This document shows, piece after piece, positions 31,773-40,452 of a stretch of DNA of 64,000 nt. The translations under genes were made by a program, and so were the position numbers. The stretch spans positions 9,511 to 73,510 of the forward strand of contig CAJUMF010000019.1 of NCBI GenBank assembly GCA_910586965.1, in the 5' to 3' direction. The first letter of the stretch is position 1. Each line of letters starts with the position of its first letter. The DNA comes from an uncultured Dorea sp. (GTDB taxonomy: Bacteria > Bacillota > Clostridia > Lachnospirales > Lachnospiraceae). The notes under the pieces were generated by a model that did not search any database, was not told where the DNA came from, and saw nothing but the letters and a program-made list of their open reading frames with translations.

Positions 31773-33647
31773 TTATACCCGTACCATCTCCCCGGAATTC
31801 TCGGGAATTCCTGATGGGAACAGTGCTTCAAACTCTTCCCTGGAAATCTTCTCCTTCTCCAAAAGAAGCTCCGCACATGCATGAAGTACACCATCGTACT
31901 CTCGTATAATCGCCTTCGCCTTCTTGTAACATTCATCAATGATACGCTTTACTTCCTGGTCGATGACTGTTGCAATACTCTCTCCATATCCTCTCTGTGC
32001 ATGTGCAAGGTCGCGTCCGATAAACACCTCATCACTGTCATTATCATAATTGACAAGACCAACCGTCTCAGACATCCCGAACTTAGTCACCATCGACTTC
32101 GCAAGGCTGGTAGCCTGCTTAATGTCCTGTGAAGCACCTGTGGTAATATCGTCAAACACTTCCTCCTCCGCAACACGTCCGCCAAGAGATACGATAATAT
32201 CCTGAAGCATCTTTCCCTTTGTATTAAACATCTCATCCTTTTCAGGAAGCGGCATCGTATAACCTCCCGCTCCTCCGGTCGGAATGATCGACACACTGTA
32301 GACCGGTCCTACATCCGGAAGCACATGGAACAAGATCGCATGACCCGCTTCATGAAATGCAGTAATCTTTTTCTCCTTGTCAGAGATAACCCGGCTCTTC
32401 TTCTCGGCACCGATACCTACTTTAACAAAAGCTTTTTTAATATCCTCCTGCATCAAAAATACCCGGTTATCCTTTGCCGCAAGTATAGCTGCTTCATTCA
32501 GAAGATTCTCAAGATCTGCACCTGTAAATCCCGCTGTCGTCTGAGCAATCTGCTTTAGATCAATCTCTTCGCTGAGAGGTTTTCCTTTCGCATGGACGGC
32601 AAGAATCTCCTCCCTGCCCTTTACATCCGGACGCCCGACCATAACCTTTCGGTCAAACCTTCCCGGACGCAAAATTGCAGGATCCAGGATATCAACCCTG
32701 TTCGTCGCTGCCATAACGATGATTCCTTCATTCACACCGAATCCATCCATCTCCACCAAAAGTTGGTTAAGAGTCTGCTCTCTCTCGTCATGTCCGCCGC
32801 CCATACCTGTACCTCTGCGGCGGGCAACTGCATCAATCTCATCTATAAATATAATACACGGCGCATTTTTCTTCGCTTCCTCAAACAAATCCCTGACACG
32901 GGAAGCACCCACGCCGACAAACATTTCTACAAAATCAGACCCGGAAATTGTAAAAAACGGAACTCCCGCCTCTCCCGCTACCGCCTTCGCAAGCAGCGTC
33001 TTTCCGGTTCCCGGCGGTCCTACAAGGAGGACGCCTTTGGGAATCCTTGCGCCAACCTGAATATATTTTTTGGGAGATTTCAGGAAATCCACAATCTCCT
33101 CCAGCTCCTCTTTCTCTTCCTGCAGCCCTGCCACCTTCGAAAAAGTCACGCTGTTTTCTCCGTCTCTGCTCAGCTTCGCCCGGCTCTTTCCAAAGTTCAT
33201 TGCCTTCGCATTCGCACTGCCGCCCTGACGGTTCATAAGCATAAATATAAGTGCGATTCCGCCAATCATCAAAAGCATCGGGACAATCGTATTCGCAAAC
33301 CAGCTCTCCTGTGGAACATTCGACATCGTATAATTCTCGATTCCATTATTCCTGAGAACTTTTTGGACCTCATTGACATCAGAAGCATAGAGATACCTTG
33401 TCTCCGTATCTGATCCATCCATGCCGCTTCTAAGCTCAATCTCAACCCGCCCGGTAGGGACATTCTTATTCTGGGTAATGTGAATAGACTTTACATCCTC
33501 GCCTGCGATTATCGATTCAAACTGTTTCCAATTTATCTCACTGTCCCTCTGATCCATCTGGTTCGTAAACCACAGGGCACCAAACAAAAATAATATAAAC
33601 ACCAGCACGCTCACGCCGCTGATTCCTCTGCTCCTTCTCTCGTTCAA
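31773..33647 (-). CDS. ftsH: ATP-dependent zinc metalloprotease FtsH
   Basis: A 624-residue membrane protease for quality control and regulated proteolysis. Two N-terminal membrane helices (VLVFILFLFGALWFTN and IVPMLLMIGGIALIFML) flank an external domain. The AAA module has Walker A GPPGTGKT, Walker B IIFIDEIDA, and the SRH with ATNRVDILDPAILRPGRFDR. The peptidase has HEAGH and the third zinc ligand region GGRVAEE. It follows hpt by 15 nt in the conserved tilS-hpt-ftsH order. Confidence 0.97.
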   Translation of the reverse strand: MNERRSRGISGVSVLVFILFLFGALWFTNQMDQRDSEINWKQFESIIAGEDVKSIHITQNKNVPTGRVEIELRSGMDGSDTETRYLYASDVNEVQKVLRNNGIENYTMSNVPQESWFANTIVPMLLMIGGIALIFMLMNRQGGSANAKAMNFGKSRAKLSRDGENSVTFSKVAGLQEEKEELEEIVDFLKSPKKYIQVGARIPKGVLLVGPPGTGKTLLAKAVAGEAGVPFFTISGSDFVEMFVGVGASRVRDLFEEAKKNAPCIIFIDEIDAVARRRGTGMGGGHDEREQTLNQLLVEMDGFGVNEGIIVMAATNRVDILDPAILRPGRFDRKVMVGRPDVKGREEILAVHAKGKPLSEEIDLKQIAQTTAGFTGADLENLLNEAAILAAKDNRVFLMQEDIKKAFVKVGIGAEKKSRVISDKEKKITAFHEAGHAILFHVLPDVGPVYSVSIIPTGGAGGYTMPLPEKDEMFNTKGKMLQDIIVSLGGRVAEEEVFDDITTGASQDIKQATSLAKSMVTKFGMSETVGLVNYDNDSDEVFIGRDLAHAQRGYGESIATVIDQEVKRIIDECYKKAKAIIREYDGVLHACAELLLEKEKISREEFEALFPSGIPENSGEMVRV

Positions 33648-33662
33648 CTCCTAAGCCTCCTT

Positions 33663-33926
33663 CTACTCAACACCCTCTACAACACCGATGTATGGTAGAT
33701 TTCTATATTTCTGTGCGTAATCAAGCCCGTACCCAACCACAAATTCATCTGGTATCTCGTATCCTACATAATCAACCTTCACATCCTTCACTCTGCGCTC
33801 CGGCTTGTCAAGAAGCGTACAGAGCTTTAAGCTTCCGGCATAATCTTCACTGATCTGCCGCCCGAGCTCTTCAATTCTCTTCGCAGCCTTCTCCTCCGGG
33901 ATCAATACTTTTATTGTCTGCGCCAT
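33663..33926 (-). pseudogene. hpt: Hypoxanthine phosphoribosyltransferase with internal in-frame deletion
   Basis: Open frame of 87 codons; the enzyme is usually about 175-180 residues. Residues 1-31 match the normal N-terminus (MAQTIKVLIPEEKAAKRIEE, ISEDYAG) and residues 32-87 match the normal C-terminus (SLKLCTLLDKPERR, VGYGLDYAQKYRNLPYIGVV). About 90 residues between them are absent, including the PPi loop and the PRPP-binding loop (normally VLIVEDIIDTG) with the catalytic Asp. The frame is kept across the junction, so it is a clean deletion, not a frameshift. Its ribosome binding site (GGAGGAG) and overlap with tilS are intact. The product cannot be a working phosphoribosyltransferase. 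Confidence 0.88.
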
Positions 33927-35268
33927 CCCTTTCTCCTCCGTAAATAGTAATTTCCAATATTCGTTCTGTATGGTCTGTAACTTGATATGCCTGACTCTTC
34001 CTGTAGCCTACGATCCACATGATCTCTCTTCCATCTGCCACAAGCCATATACTATCTCTGACTTCCCGTGGAATTTTGGCATTAATAAAGTACTGTTTTA
34101 GCTTCTGGGTCCTGCCCTCTTTATCTATCACTATATAATCCCCGGGCTTACGGTGTCTGATTTTTACAGTATTGCTAATTATATCATAATCAAACCAATT
34201 CGTGTAGTTTTTTTGCGAAAATGTTACCGAATCTACATTTTTTTTGATAAATCTCATCTGAAATACAGGTTTTTCTTCTCTTGCTGCTCCCTTTTTCTCC
34301 CGAATCCAAAGCCCCTCATAGTTTCGCACTGCCTCCAAACCGTACGGCAGATCCACTCTGCGTCCCACCTGACGCGTCAAAAGCTCCTGCAGCATTTTTA
34401 CATGTATCTCTTCTATATCCTTACTTTTGCCGGCTGCACTGCAGACAATCCTATGAAGCACCCCGGATTTTAAAGCGCCCGGCACCTGTTCATACAACTC
34501 TTTTACAACAATTATTCTGTCATCTTCCTCCCTTTTCGTGCACGCCTTTACATATTTTTCTGTCTCCGATTCTATATATTGCCCAATACTTTGAAGCTTA
34601 GCGGCACACTCTGCAATATGAAGCACTGCTTTTTCATTAACATTCTCTTCCAGATATGGAAGCACGCGATTTCGAATCCGGTTCCTTGTATATCCCTCCT
34701 CCAGATTGGTTTCATCCGTACAATAAGATATTCCCCTTTTTTCTAGATATGATTCAATCTCTATGCGTTCCAGACAAAGTAACGGACGAATCCATACGCC
34801 ATTTTTCGGCGAAATCCCCCCCATTCCTTTCAGGCCTGCCCCACGGCACAGATTCCACAGCACTGTCTCCGCATTATCATTCTTATGGTGTGCCAATGCA
34901 ATGCATGTCCCCCCCTGCTGCCTCATTACTTTCACAAAGCAATCCCTTCTCACCTTGCGTCCTGCTTCCTCCAGTGTAAGTTTGTGTTCCTTTGCATAAT
35001 CTTTCACATTTTCATGATATACAAAAAGCTCTACATTCTCCTTCTCACAGACGTCCCGCACATAAGCTTCGTCTCTGTCAGCCGTCCCCTCTCTCAATCC
35101 ATGATGGATATGCACGGCAGCAATCTCAAAACCGATTTCTGACTTCAGCATTAAAAGCATAAAAAGCAGACATATGGAATCTGCTCCTCCCGATACGCCT
35201 GCAATCACTTTATCCTTCGCCCCTAGCATCTGCCATGCTCTAATATACTCTCTGACTTTCTTATACAT
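33871..35268 (-). CDS. tilS: tRNA(Ile)-lysidine synthetase
   Basis: A 465-residue N-type ATP pyrophosphatase that converts C34 of tRNA(Ile) CAU to lysidine. The PP-loop SGGADS is at about residue 26. Other marks are AAVHIHHGLR, ALAHHKNDNAETVLWNLCRGAGLKG and TDETN, and a TilS C-terminal domain (KIRHRKPGDYI, QKLKQYFINAKIPREVRD). The last 18 codons overlap the start of hpt by 56 nt, as often in this order. It is essential in most bacteria. Confidence 0.96.
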   Translation of the reverse strand: MYKKVREYIRAWQMLGAKDKVIAGVSGGADSICLLFMLLMLKSEIGFEIAAVHIHHGLREGTADRDEAYVRDVCEKENVELFVYHENVKDYAKEHKLTLEEAGRKVRRDCFVKVMRQQGGTCIALAHHKNDNAETVLWNLCRGAGLKGMGGISPKNGVWIRPLLCLERIEIESYLEKRGISYCTDETNLEEGYTRNRIRNRVLPYLEENVNEKAVLHIAECAAKLQSIGQYIESETEKYVKACTKREEDDRIIVVKELYEQVPGALKSGVLHRIVCSAAGKSKDIEEIHVKMLQELLTRQVGRRVDLPYGLEAVRNYEGLWIREKKGAAREEKPVFQMRFIKKNVDSVTFSQKNYTNWFDYDIISNTVKIRHRKPGDYIVIDKEGRTQKLKQYFINAKIPREVRDSIWLVADGREIMWIVGYRKSQAYQVTDHTERILEITIYGGERDGADNKSIDPGGEGCEEN

Positions 35269-35342
35269 TTTCCGACCTTTTGTTTAAAATATTATTAAAT
35301 CACGTCTTAAATATATAAAATTTCTGTCCAAAATGCAAGTAA

Positions 35343-36746
35343 TTATAATTTCCACAATCCAACCGCCATGATCGTCATATCGTCTGTGGGCTTCTCTCCG
35401 CTCCATTCCAACACTTTCCCTAACAGACAGTGCGCCAGTTCCTTGGGATTCACCGTATTCGCCTCCCTGATAAATTCTGCCATCAAAGTATCCTGCTCCT
35501 TCGCCGGAAGCGCGTCCATAACCCCATCCGTCACCATAATAACAAAGTCGCCTGACGAAAGCTTCTTTTCTACAGCTTCAATCTCCATATCCTTGATCAC
35601 TCCGATGGGAAGAGTTGCAGAAGCTATCCTTTCCACACTGTCCGCCCTTTTAATAAATGTAGTAGATGCCCCAGCCTTTACGAATTCGCAGCACCCCGTA
35701 TACAGATCAAACAAACAGACATCGATTGTAGAAAACCTGACATCCTCTCTTCCAATGACCAGTGCGGTGTTCATGATCTCAATCGCCATCTTTGCCGGAA
35801 ATCCCGCCTCCAAAAGCTCTTCCAGCATTTCTACTACCATCGTACTCTCCCTACATGCCTCCTCCCCGGAACCCATACCGTCAGAGATTGCCATCCCCTT
35901 TTTCCCCCCTGGCAGATCCACCATGAGGAAAGTATCCCCGGAAGTCTGCTCACAATCTTTGCCGATCTTCGCGACCCCTTGCAATGTCTGAAAGCGGGCG
36001 CTCTCAACACAAGCTATCGTACAATACTGTGCCCCCACGATGGGGCGCTCCCCCTGCTGGGGCATCATCACCCTTCCAACACATCCTCCCACTTCATAGG
36101 CAAGCTCCTTCGTTGCCACGCAAATTCCCTTTGTGGCTTTCACCGTCAAATGTATCTCATACTTACCCTGCGCTGTGATATAAAACACCGAAGAAAGCAT
36201 TTTGATACCTATCTTTTTCAGACGGTTTTTTATCTTTTTTTCCAGATGCTCGTCCTCAAAAATGCCCGCATCCAGCTCTCGCGTCGTATATTGGAGGAGC
36301 TTTGCAAAGCTGTTAAGCTGTCCCGCGAATCCTTCCCTGTTTTGCACGATCTTGTTATTCCAAAGAAGAATCTTTTTGGCATTCTCATAGACTTCCAGCG
36401 TCTCCCTGAGAAATCTCGGCGCAAAAATACATTTTTTCTGAAGTCCTCTTTTCAGCTCTATATTCAGCTCTGCCCCGTAATCTTCCACCGCACAGAGAAT
36501 CTCATACATCATCTGATATGTGTAGATTCTGTTCTCCTGCAGGCAGGACTCTCTTCGCTCGCAATTCTCACACACCTTGTCCGTAACTTTCCCGAACATC
36601 TCCTCGAACTCCTCTTTGGAAAACGTCCCCTTATAGCCTTCCAATGTAAAAAAAGTCTTCGAAAGATGCACCATCGAATCCGCAAATTTATCCATCTGTA
36701 TCACATACGGGTTTAAAAATGCACCCTTTTCCTTAATCTCTCCCAT
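35343..36746 (-). CDS. spoIIE: SpoIIE-type PP2C phosphatase without membrane domain
   Basis: A 467-residue protein. Residues about 50-230 match the central SpoIIE region with a cysteine cluster (CENCERRESCLQENRIYTY). Residues about 265-467 are the PP2C domain: GDTFLMVDLPGGKKGMAISDGMGSGEEA with the metal-binding Asp, VMVTDGVMDALP-type sequence (IMVTDGVMDAL) and EKPTDDMTIMAVGL. SpoIIE dephosphorylates SpoIIAA and so activates sigma-F in the forespore. B. subtilis SpoIIE has about 330 N-terminal residues with ten membrane helices; none are encoded here, and a terminator and divIC lie directly upstream. It is placed between divIC and tilS as in B. subtilis. The start has GGGGAG 9 nt upstream. Confidence 0.92.
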   Translation of the reverse strand: MGEIKEKGAFLNPYVIQMDKFADSMVHLSKTFFTLEGYKGTFSKEEFEEMFGKVTDKVCENCERRESCLQENRIYTYQMMYEILCAVEDYGAELNIELKRGLQKKCIFAPRFLRETLEVYENAKKILLWNNKIVQNREGFAGQLNSFAKLLQYTTRELDAGIFEDEHLEKKIKNRLKKIGIKMLSSVFYITAQGKYEIHLTVKATKGICVATKELAYEVGGCVGRVMMPQQGERPIVGAQYCTIACVESARFQTLQGVAKIGKDCEQTSGDTFLMVDLPGGKKGMAISDGMGSGEEACRESTMVVEMLEELLEAGFPAKMAIEIMNTALVIGREDVRFSTIDVCLFDLYTGCCEFVKAGASTTFIKRADSVERIASATLPIGVIKDMEIEAVEKKLSSGDFVIMVTDGVMDALPAKEQDTLMAEFIREANTVNPKELAHCLLGKVLEWSGEKPTDDMTIMAVGLWKL

Positions 36747-36782
36747 CTTGATCTACTCCCCTTGCAATCTATCCAATGATGA

Positions 36783-36816
36783 TAAAAAATAGCTTTAGGA
36801 TATATATCCTAAAGCT
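36783..36816 (-). terminator. Intrinsic terminator after divIC
   Basis: AGCTTTAGGA/TCCTAAAGCT perfect stem (36791-36800, 36807-36816), followed on the minus strand by ATTTTTT. It separates the HU-divIC group from spoIIE; only 36 nt remain for a spoIIE promoter, so that promoter may overlap the terminator. Confidence 0.85.
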
Positions 36817-36833
36817 TATCTTTCGTACCGGCA

Positions 36834-37163
36834 TCACTTTGCCTTAAATATAGTTTCATCTTCGTAAACCAGACCTAGTTTCTCTCTGGCTATATCCTCC
36901 ACGTACGCATCCGTACCTACGTAGTCTTCCAGCTTATCGATCTCTTTCGCCTTCTGCTTCTCTTCTTTTATCTGCTGCTGCAATTCTATCTCCTGCTCTT
37001 TGTATGCTTTCTCCTTAGCCTTAAGCGTCATACTGTTCACCAGTACAATAGCGCCCATCAGTATGATCACAACACTGACTATAAGCACACTTCTCTTGTG
37101 TCCTCTGATACGCCTCCTGTGCCTGCTGTTCCTCTGGCGGCGCTCCCTATCCATCTTTTTCAT
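36834..37163 (-). CDS. divIC: Septum formation initiator DivIC/FtsB family
   Basis: A 109-residue bitopic membrane protein. A basic cytoplasmic N-terminus (RRQRNSRHRRRIRGHKR) precedes one helix (VLIVSVVIILMGAIVLV). An external coiled coil (KEKAYKEQEIELQQQIKEEKQKA) and a C-terminal segment DAYVEDIAREKLGLVYEDE typical of DivIC/FtsB follow. It takes part in the divisome with FtsL and DivIB. Order and neighbours match B. subtilis. Confidence 0.92.
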   Translation of the reverse strand: MKKMDRERRQRNSRHRRRIRGHKRSVLIVSVVIILMGAIVLVNSMTLKAKEKAYKEQEIELQQQIKEEKQKAKEIDKLEDYVGTDAYVEDIAREKLGLVYEDETIFKAK

Positions 37164-37216
37164 AATTTATACTCACCCTTGCCGAAAGGCTCAAACCATC
37201 TCATTAATTAATCCTT

Positions 37217-37245
37217 ATCTTATCTTCTTTTTCTCATTTTCGCAA
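37217..37245 (-). promoter_or_regulatory. Candidate sigma-A promoter of divIC
   Basis: TTGCGA (37240-37245), 17-nt spacer, TAAGAT (37217-37222) on the minus strand, in the 125-nt gap between yabQ and divIC. It would give the division gene expression independent of the sporulation genes upstream. Confidence 0.6.
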
Positions 37246-37288
37246 CACTAAAAAAAGAATATCTCCTCAAATTAACGTAGATTTTTTT

Positions 37289-37573
37289 TCACCCTTTTTT
37301 TAAACGCCTCAATACAGCTTCACAAAATAGCGTTCCAAATACAAGCCCTAGTATAAAATACCATCGAATACTACCATCACTTGTATGGTAAATTTGCACA
37401 AACACATACAGCGCAGCTCCAACCCAGAAAATCAGATCCTCAACTCCGATAAAAATAAGACTGTGCTCTACTAACTGACGGAAAATACCGATGCTGCGAT
37501 AAATAAGCCGCAGCATGATACCGGTAACTACCGATACCAGAAATATGATCAATTCACCTTGGATCTCCGGCAT
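37289..37573 (-). CDS. yabQ: Spore cortex biosynthesis protein YabQ
   Basis: A 94-residue membrane protein with three to four hydrophobic segments (LIIFLVSVVTGIMLRLIY, EDLIFWVGAALYVFVQIY, WYFILGLVFGTLFCEAVL). It resembles YabQ, which localises to the outer forespore membrane and is needed for cortex formation in B. subtilis. Shorter than B. subtilis YabQ, but the position next to yabP supports the call. It starts 3 nt after yabP. Confidence 0.87.
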   Translation of the reverse strand: MPEIQGELIIFLVSVVTGIMLRLIYRSIGIFRQLVEHSLIFIGVEDLIFWVGAALYVFVQIYHTSDGSIRWYFILGLVFGTLFCEAVLRRLKKG

Positions 37574-37576
37574 TTG

Positions 37577-37867
37577 TCACCTGAAAAGCTTAGAAAACAG
37601 GTTCTCCCCCTGCTTCACTCCCGCATGGACATCCGAATAAGAGATGCTGTCAATATTCCCCGACATATCCACTTCACCTTTTTCAAGATTCAGACGATTC
37701 ACATGCAGATCCGTTCCCTTCACCATCATCATCCCCTGCTCCGTCTCCAGAAGAATCTCATTCAAATCAAAGGATAATACATCCAATACCCCTGTCACCA
37801 GACTCGTCTTACGGTTATTTACAACCAGTTTATGATTTTTTTGTGTGGTCCTGTCTTCCATACACAT
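37577..37867 (-). CDS. yabP: Sporulation protein YabP
   Basis: A 96-residue soluble protein with the YabP/YqfC pattern: HKLVVNNRKTSLVTGVLDVLSFDLNEILLETEQG and GTDLHVNRLNLEKGEVDMSGNIDSISY. In B. subtilis it is made in the mother cell under sigma-E and is needed for spore cortex assembly. The start at 37867 is set by GAAAGG 5 nt upstream; a GTG and a later ATG in the same frame are possible. The Shine-Dalgarno lies in one arm of a 10-bp hairpin. Confidence 0.9.
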   Translation of the reverse strand: MCMEDRTTQKNHKLVVNNRKTSLVTGVLDVLSFDLNEILLETEQGMMMVKGTDLHVNRLNLEKGEVDMSGNIDSISYSDVHAGVKQGENLFSKLFR

Positions 37868-37868
37868 C

Positions 37869-37901
37869 ACAACCTTTCTTAATAATCATATGAAAGGTTG
37901 T
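37869..37901 (-). promoter_or_regulatory. Hairpin covering the yabP ribosome binding site
   Basis: ACAACCTTTC/GAAAGGTTGT perfect 10-bp stem (37869-37878, 37892-37901) with a 13-nt loop. On the mRNA the 3' arm contains the GAAAGG Shine-Dalgarno of yabP. A CATATGAT element in the loop could be a sigma-E -10 box (weak). Confidence 0.6.
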
Positions 37902-37910
37902 TCGTATTTA

Positions 37911-38150
37911 TTACAGATATTTGAACAGACTGGAAGCTTCTTCCTTTTTCGTAGTCTCCTTGATATCAAGGACTTCCACCTTCACAGCCCTCGTCCCGAA
38001 CTGGATCTCTATAATATCGCCCGTCTTTACCTTTACCGAAGCTTTCGCGACGCTTCCGTTCACTATAACTCTTCCGGCATCACAAGCCTCATTCGCCACT
38101 GTCCGTCTCTTGATCAGGCGTGATACTTTCAAAAATTTGTCCAATCTCAT
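37911..38150 (-). CDS. rqcP: S4-domain RNA-binding protein RqcP (YabO)
   Basis: A 79-residue protein that is almost entirely an S4 RNA-binding domain: MRLDKFLKVSRLIKRRTVANEACDAGRVIVNG, KVKTGDIIEIQFG. The family is the Hsp15-like RqcP/YabO, which acts with RqcH in ribosome-associated quality control by poly-alanine tailing. Position before yabP matches B. subtilis yabO. An SD of GGGAGGGG type lies upstream. Confidence 0.9.
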   Translation of the reverse strand: MRLDKFLKVSRLIKRRTVANEACDAGRVIVNGSVAKASVKVKTGDIIEIQFGTRAVKVEVLDIKETTKKEEASSLFKYL

Positions 38151-38171
38151 ATTTTACCCCTCCCTGTAACT

Positions 38172-38202
38172 AAAAAGGCAGAGAGCCAAAGACCCTCTAC
38201 CC
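38172..38202 (-). terminator. Intrinsic terminator after the HU gene
   Basis: GGTAGAG/CTCTGCC stem with one G-U pair (38177-38183, 38195-38201), followed on the minus strand by TTTTT. It is probably partial, letting some HU transcription reach rqcP. Confidence 0.65.
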
Positions 38203-38217
38203 GTTTATCCTCATGAA

Positions 38218-38493
38218 TTACTCATTCACAGCATCCTTTAAAGCTTTTCCTGCTTTAAATTTTGGCGCTTTACAAGCTTCAATGCTCATAACCTTGCCCG
38301 TCTGCGGATTTCTTCCTTCTCTCGCTGCTCTCTTTGTCACTTCAAAAGTACCAAAGCCTACTAACTGAACCTTATGCTCCTTTTTTAATTCTTCTGTTAC
38401 AACATCAACAAAAGCCTTTAATGCCTTTTCGGAATCCTTCTTTGACAATTCTGCACTCTCCGCAATTGCTGCTACTAACTCTGTTTTGTTCAT
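38218..38493 (-). CDS. hup: DNA-binding protein HU
   Basis: A 91-residue nucleoid protein. MNKTELVAAIAESAELSKKD opens the helical body; VQLVGFGTFEVTKRAAREGRNPQTG forms the beta arm with the GRNPQTG tip; KAPKFKAGKALKDAV ends it. ATG at 38493 has AGGAGG 9 nt upstream. It has its own strong promoter. Confidence 0.97.
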   Translation of the reverse strand: MNKTELVAAIAESAELSKKDSEKALKAFVDVVTEELKKEHKVQLVGFGTFEVTKRAAREGRNPQTGKVMSIEACKAPKFKAGKALKDAVNE

Positions 38494-38586
38494 GGACAAT
38501 TTCCTCCTCTTGTTATCATCTAAAAACTATACCAGCTTTTCTTTTCAGCGTCCGCATATCTATATGCTTTTTGCGCCCATGATATA

Positions 38587-38615
38587 GTTATACCTACTTT
38601 CCCACTGTTTGTCAA
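38587..38615 (-). promoter_or_regulatory. Sigma-A promoter of the HU gene
   Basis: TTGACA (38610-38615), 17-nt spacer, TATAAC (38587-38592) on the minus strand. Leader of about 85 nt. Confidence 0.85.
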
Positions 38616-38670
38616 GGATATTTCCCCATTTTAAGCCGTTTTTGCTATTTGTATATATTTTCCAAAAAAC

Positions 38671-40401
38671 TTAAAGCATGGTGTTTATCATCGCCAGAAC
38701 TTTTTCTCCGAGACATTTGGACTTCTCATCTGCATCTTTAAGAGACGCTCCCTTGATTCCATAATAAAACTTCACCTTCGGTTCCGTTCCGGACGGTCTC
38801 ACGCAAAGCCATGCATCATCCGTCAGATCATAATAGAGCACATTTGACGCCGGAAGCCCTGTACCGGTAACCTCACCTGTCTCAAGGTCTTTGATCGTAT
38901 CTGCCTGATAATCCCGCGCCTTTAATACTTTGTATCCGCCAAACTCTGTCGGAGGGTTCTTTCTTAATGTCTCAAGGATCTCTTGGATCTTCTGAAGCCC
39001 TTCGATTCCTTTCAGCGTAATAGATTGGATATCATCTTTGTAATATCCATACTTCTCATACATGTCCACCATAGCATCCCACAAAGTCTTGCCCTGTGTC
39101 TTATAATAAGCCGCTACCTCACAAAGAGCCATCGTCGCAACAATCGCATCCTTATCTCTTGCATGTGTTCCGATCAGGCACCCATAGCTTTCCTCAAATC
39201 CAAACAGATAATTGCCCTTGCCTGATGTCTCGAACCCGAGAATCTGCTGTCCAATGTACTTAAATCCTGTGAGCACCTCGATAAGGCCTGCATGGTATTC
39301 CTTTGCAATAGCATCCGCCATATTAGAAGTAACTATAGTCTTGATCAAATATCCGTCATCCGGAAGTCCCTTAAGTTCCTTGCGCTGCCCGATTTCATAA
39401 TCCGCAAGAAGACATCCCGACATATTGCCTGTTAACGTATGATATACTCCGTCCTTATCTTTAACGCGTACGCCAAGCCTGTCTGCGTCCGGATCCGTCG
39501 CAAGCACAAGATCTGCATCAATTTCTTCTGCCAACTTAAGACCAAGCTCAAACGCCTCCTCTGCCTCCGGGTTCGGATAAGAAACTGTAGGAAATTCTCC
39601 GTCGGGTAATTCCTGTTCTTTCACAACATAAACATTCTTAAAACCAAGCTCCTTTAAAATGCGCCGTGCCGGAACATTCCCCGTCCCATGAAGCGGACTG
39701 TATACAATCTTAATCTCATCGCCCACCGCGTCAATTGCATCCTGATGAAGCACCTGCGTTTTTAACTCCGCAATATATCCGTCATCAATATCCGCTCCGA
39801 TTACCTGATAAAGCCCGGACGCTTTGGCCTCATCTAATTCTATCGTCTTAACAGTGTTATAGTCTGTCACTGCCTTTACTTTATCCATAATCCCTTTGTC
39901 ATGGGGCGGTGTGATCTGGGCTCCATCCTCCCAATATACTTTATAACCATTATACTCCGGCGGATTATGGCTGGCAGTAATATTAATCCCGGCAATGCAT
40001 CCAAGCTTCCTTACAGCATAGGAAAGTTCGGGGGTAGGACGGAGCGCATCAAATACATACGCCTTAATACCATTTGCCGCAAGACACAGTGCCGCCTCGT
40101 CTGCAAATTCCGGTGACATCCGTCTGGAATCATAGGCAATTGCCACTCCCTGCCCCTTCGCATCCTTTGCCGAAATATAATTCGCCAGTCCTTGCGTCGC
40201 CTTTCTGACTGTGTAGATATTCAGGCGGTTCGTTCCCGCACCGATAATACCTCTAAGCCCCGCAGTACCAAATTCGAGATCTTTGTAAAAACGTTCTTTT
40301 ATCTCATTATCGTCGTCTGCAATCTTCTTTAGTTCTTCCCTCGTTGCCTCATCAAAATATGGATTACTCATCCACTCTTCATACCGCTCGCGATATTCCA
40401 T
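38671..40401 (-). CDS. pgcA: Phosphoglucomutase/phosphomannomutase family, alpha-D-phosphohexomutase
   Basis: A 576-residue enzyme that interconverts glucose 1-phosphate and glucose 6-phosphate. The phosphoserine loop is TASHNPPEYNGYK, the metal loop is DPDADRLGV, the sugar-binding loop is GFEESYG and the phosphate-binding loop is RPSGTEPKVKFYYG. N-terminus EFGTAGLRGIIG is typical. Length and sequence match PgcA of Firmicutes. It serves glycogen and cell envelope synthesis and so fits with glgB nearby. GAGGAGG precedes the start. Confidence 0.95.
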   Translation of the reverse strand: MEYRERYEEWMSNPYFDEATREELKKIADDDNEIKERFYKDLEFGTAGLRGIIGAGTNRLNIYTVRKATQGLANYISAKDAKGQGVAIAYDSRRMSPEFADEAALCLAANGIKAYVFDALRPTPELSYAVRKLGCIAGINITASHNPPEYNGYKVYWEDGAQITPPHDKGIMDKVKAVTDYNTVKTIELDEAKASGLYQVIGADIDDGYIAELKTQVLHQDAIDAVGDEIKIVYSPLHGTGNVPARRILKELGFKNVYVVKEQELPDGEFPTVSYPNPEAEEAFELGLKLAEEIDADLVLATDPDADRLGVRVKDKDGVYHTLTGNMSGCLLADYEIGQRKELKGLPDDGYLIKTIVTSNMADAIAKEYHAGLIEVLTGFKYIGQQILGFETSGKGNYLFGFEESYGCLIGTHARDKDAIVATMALCEVAAYYKTQGKTLWDAMVDMYEKYGYYKDDIQSITLKGIEGLQKIQEILETLRKNPPTEFGGYKVLKARDYQADTIKDLETGEVTGTGLPASNVLYYDLTDDAWLCVRPSGTEPKVKFYYGIKGASLKDADEKSKCLGEKVLAMINTML

Positions 40402-40452
40402 ATATGTACCTCCTCGTCTTGCTATTACTGTAAATTATTATACACCAACCGC

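Noticed and set aside
33663..33926. hpt damaged by a sequencing frameshift
   Set aside because: The two conserved ends are in the same frame and no remnant of the middle part lies between them, so a single-base error cannot explain it.
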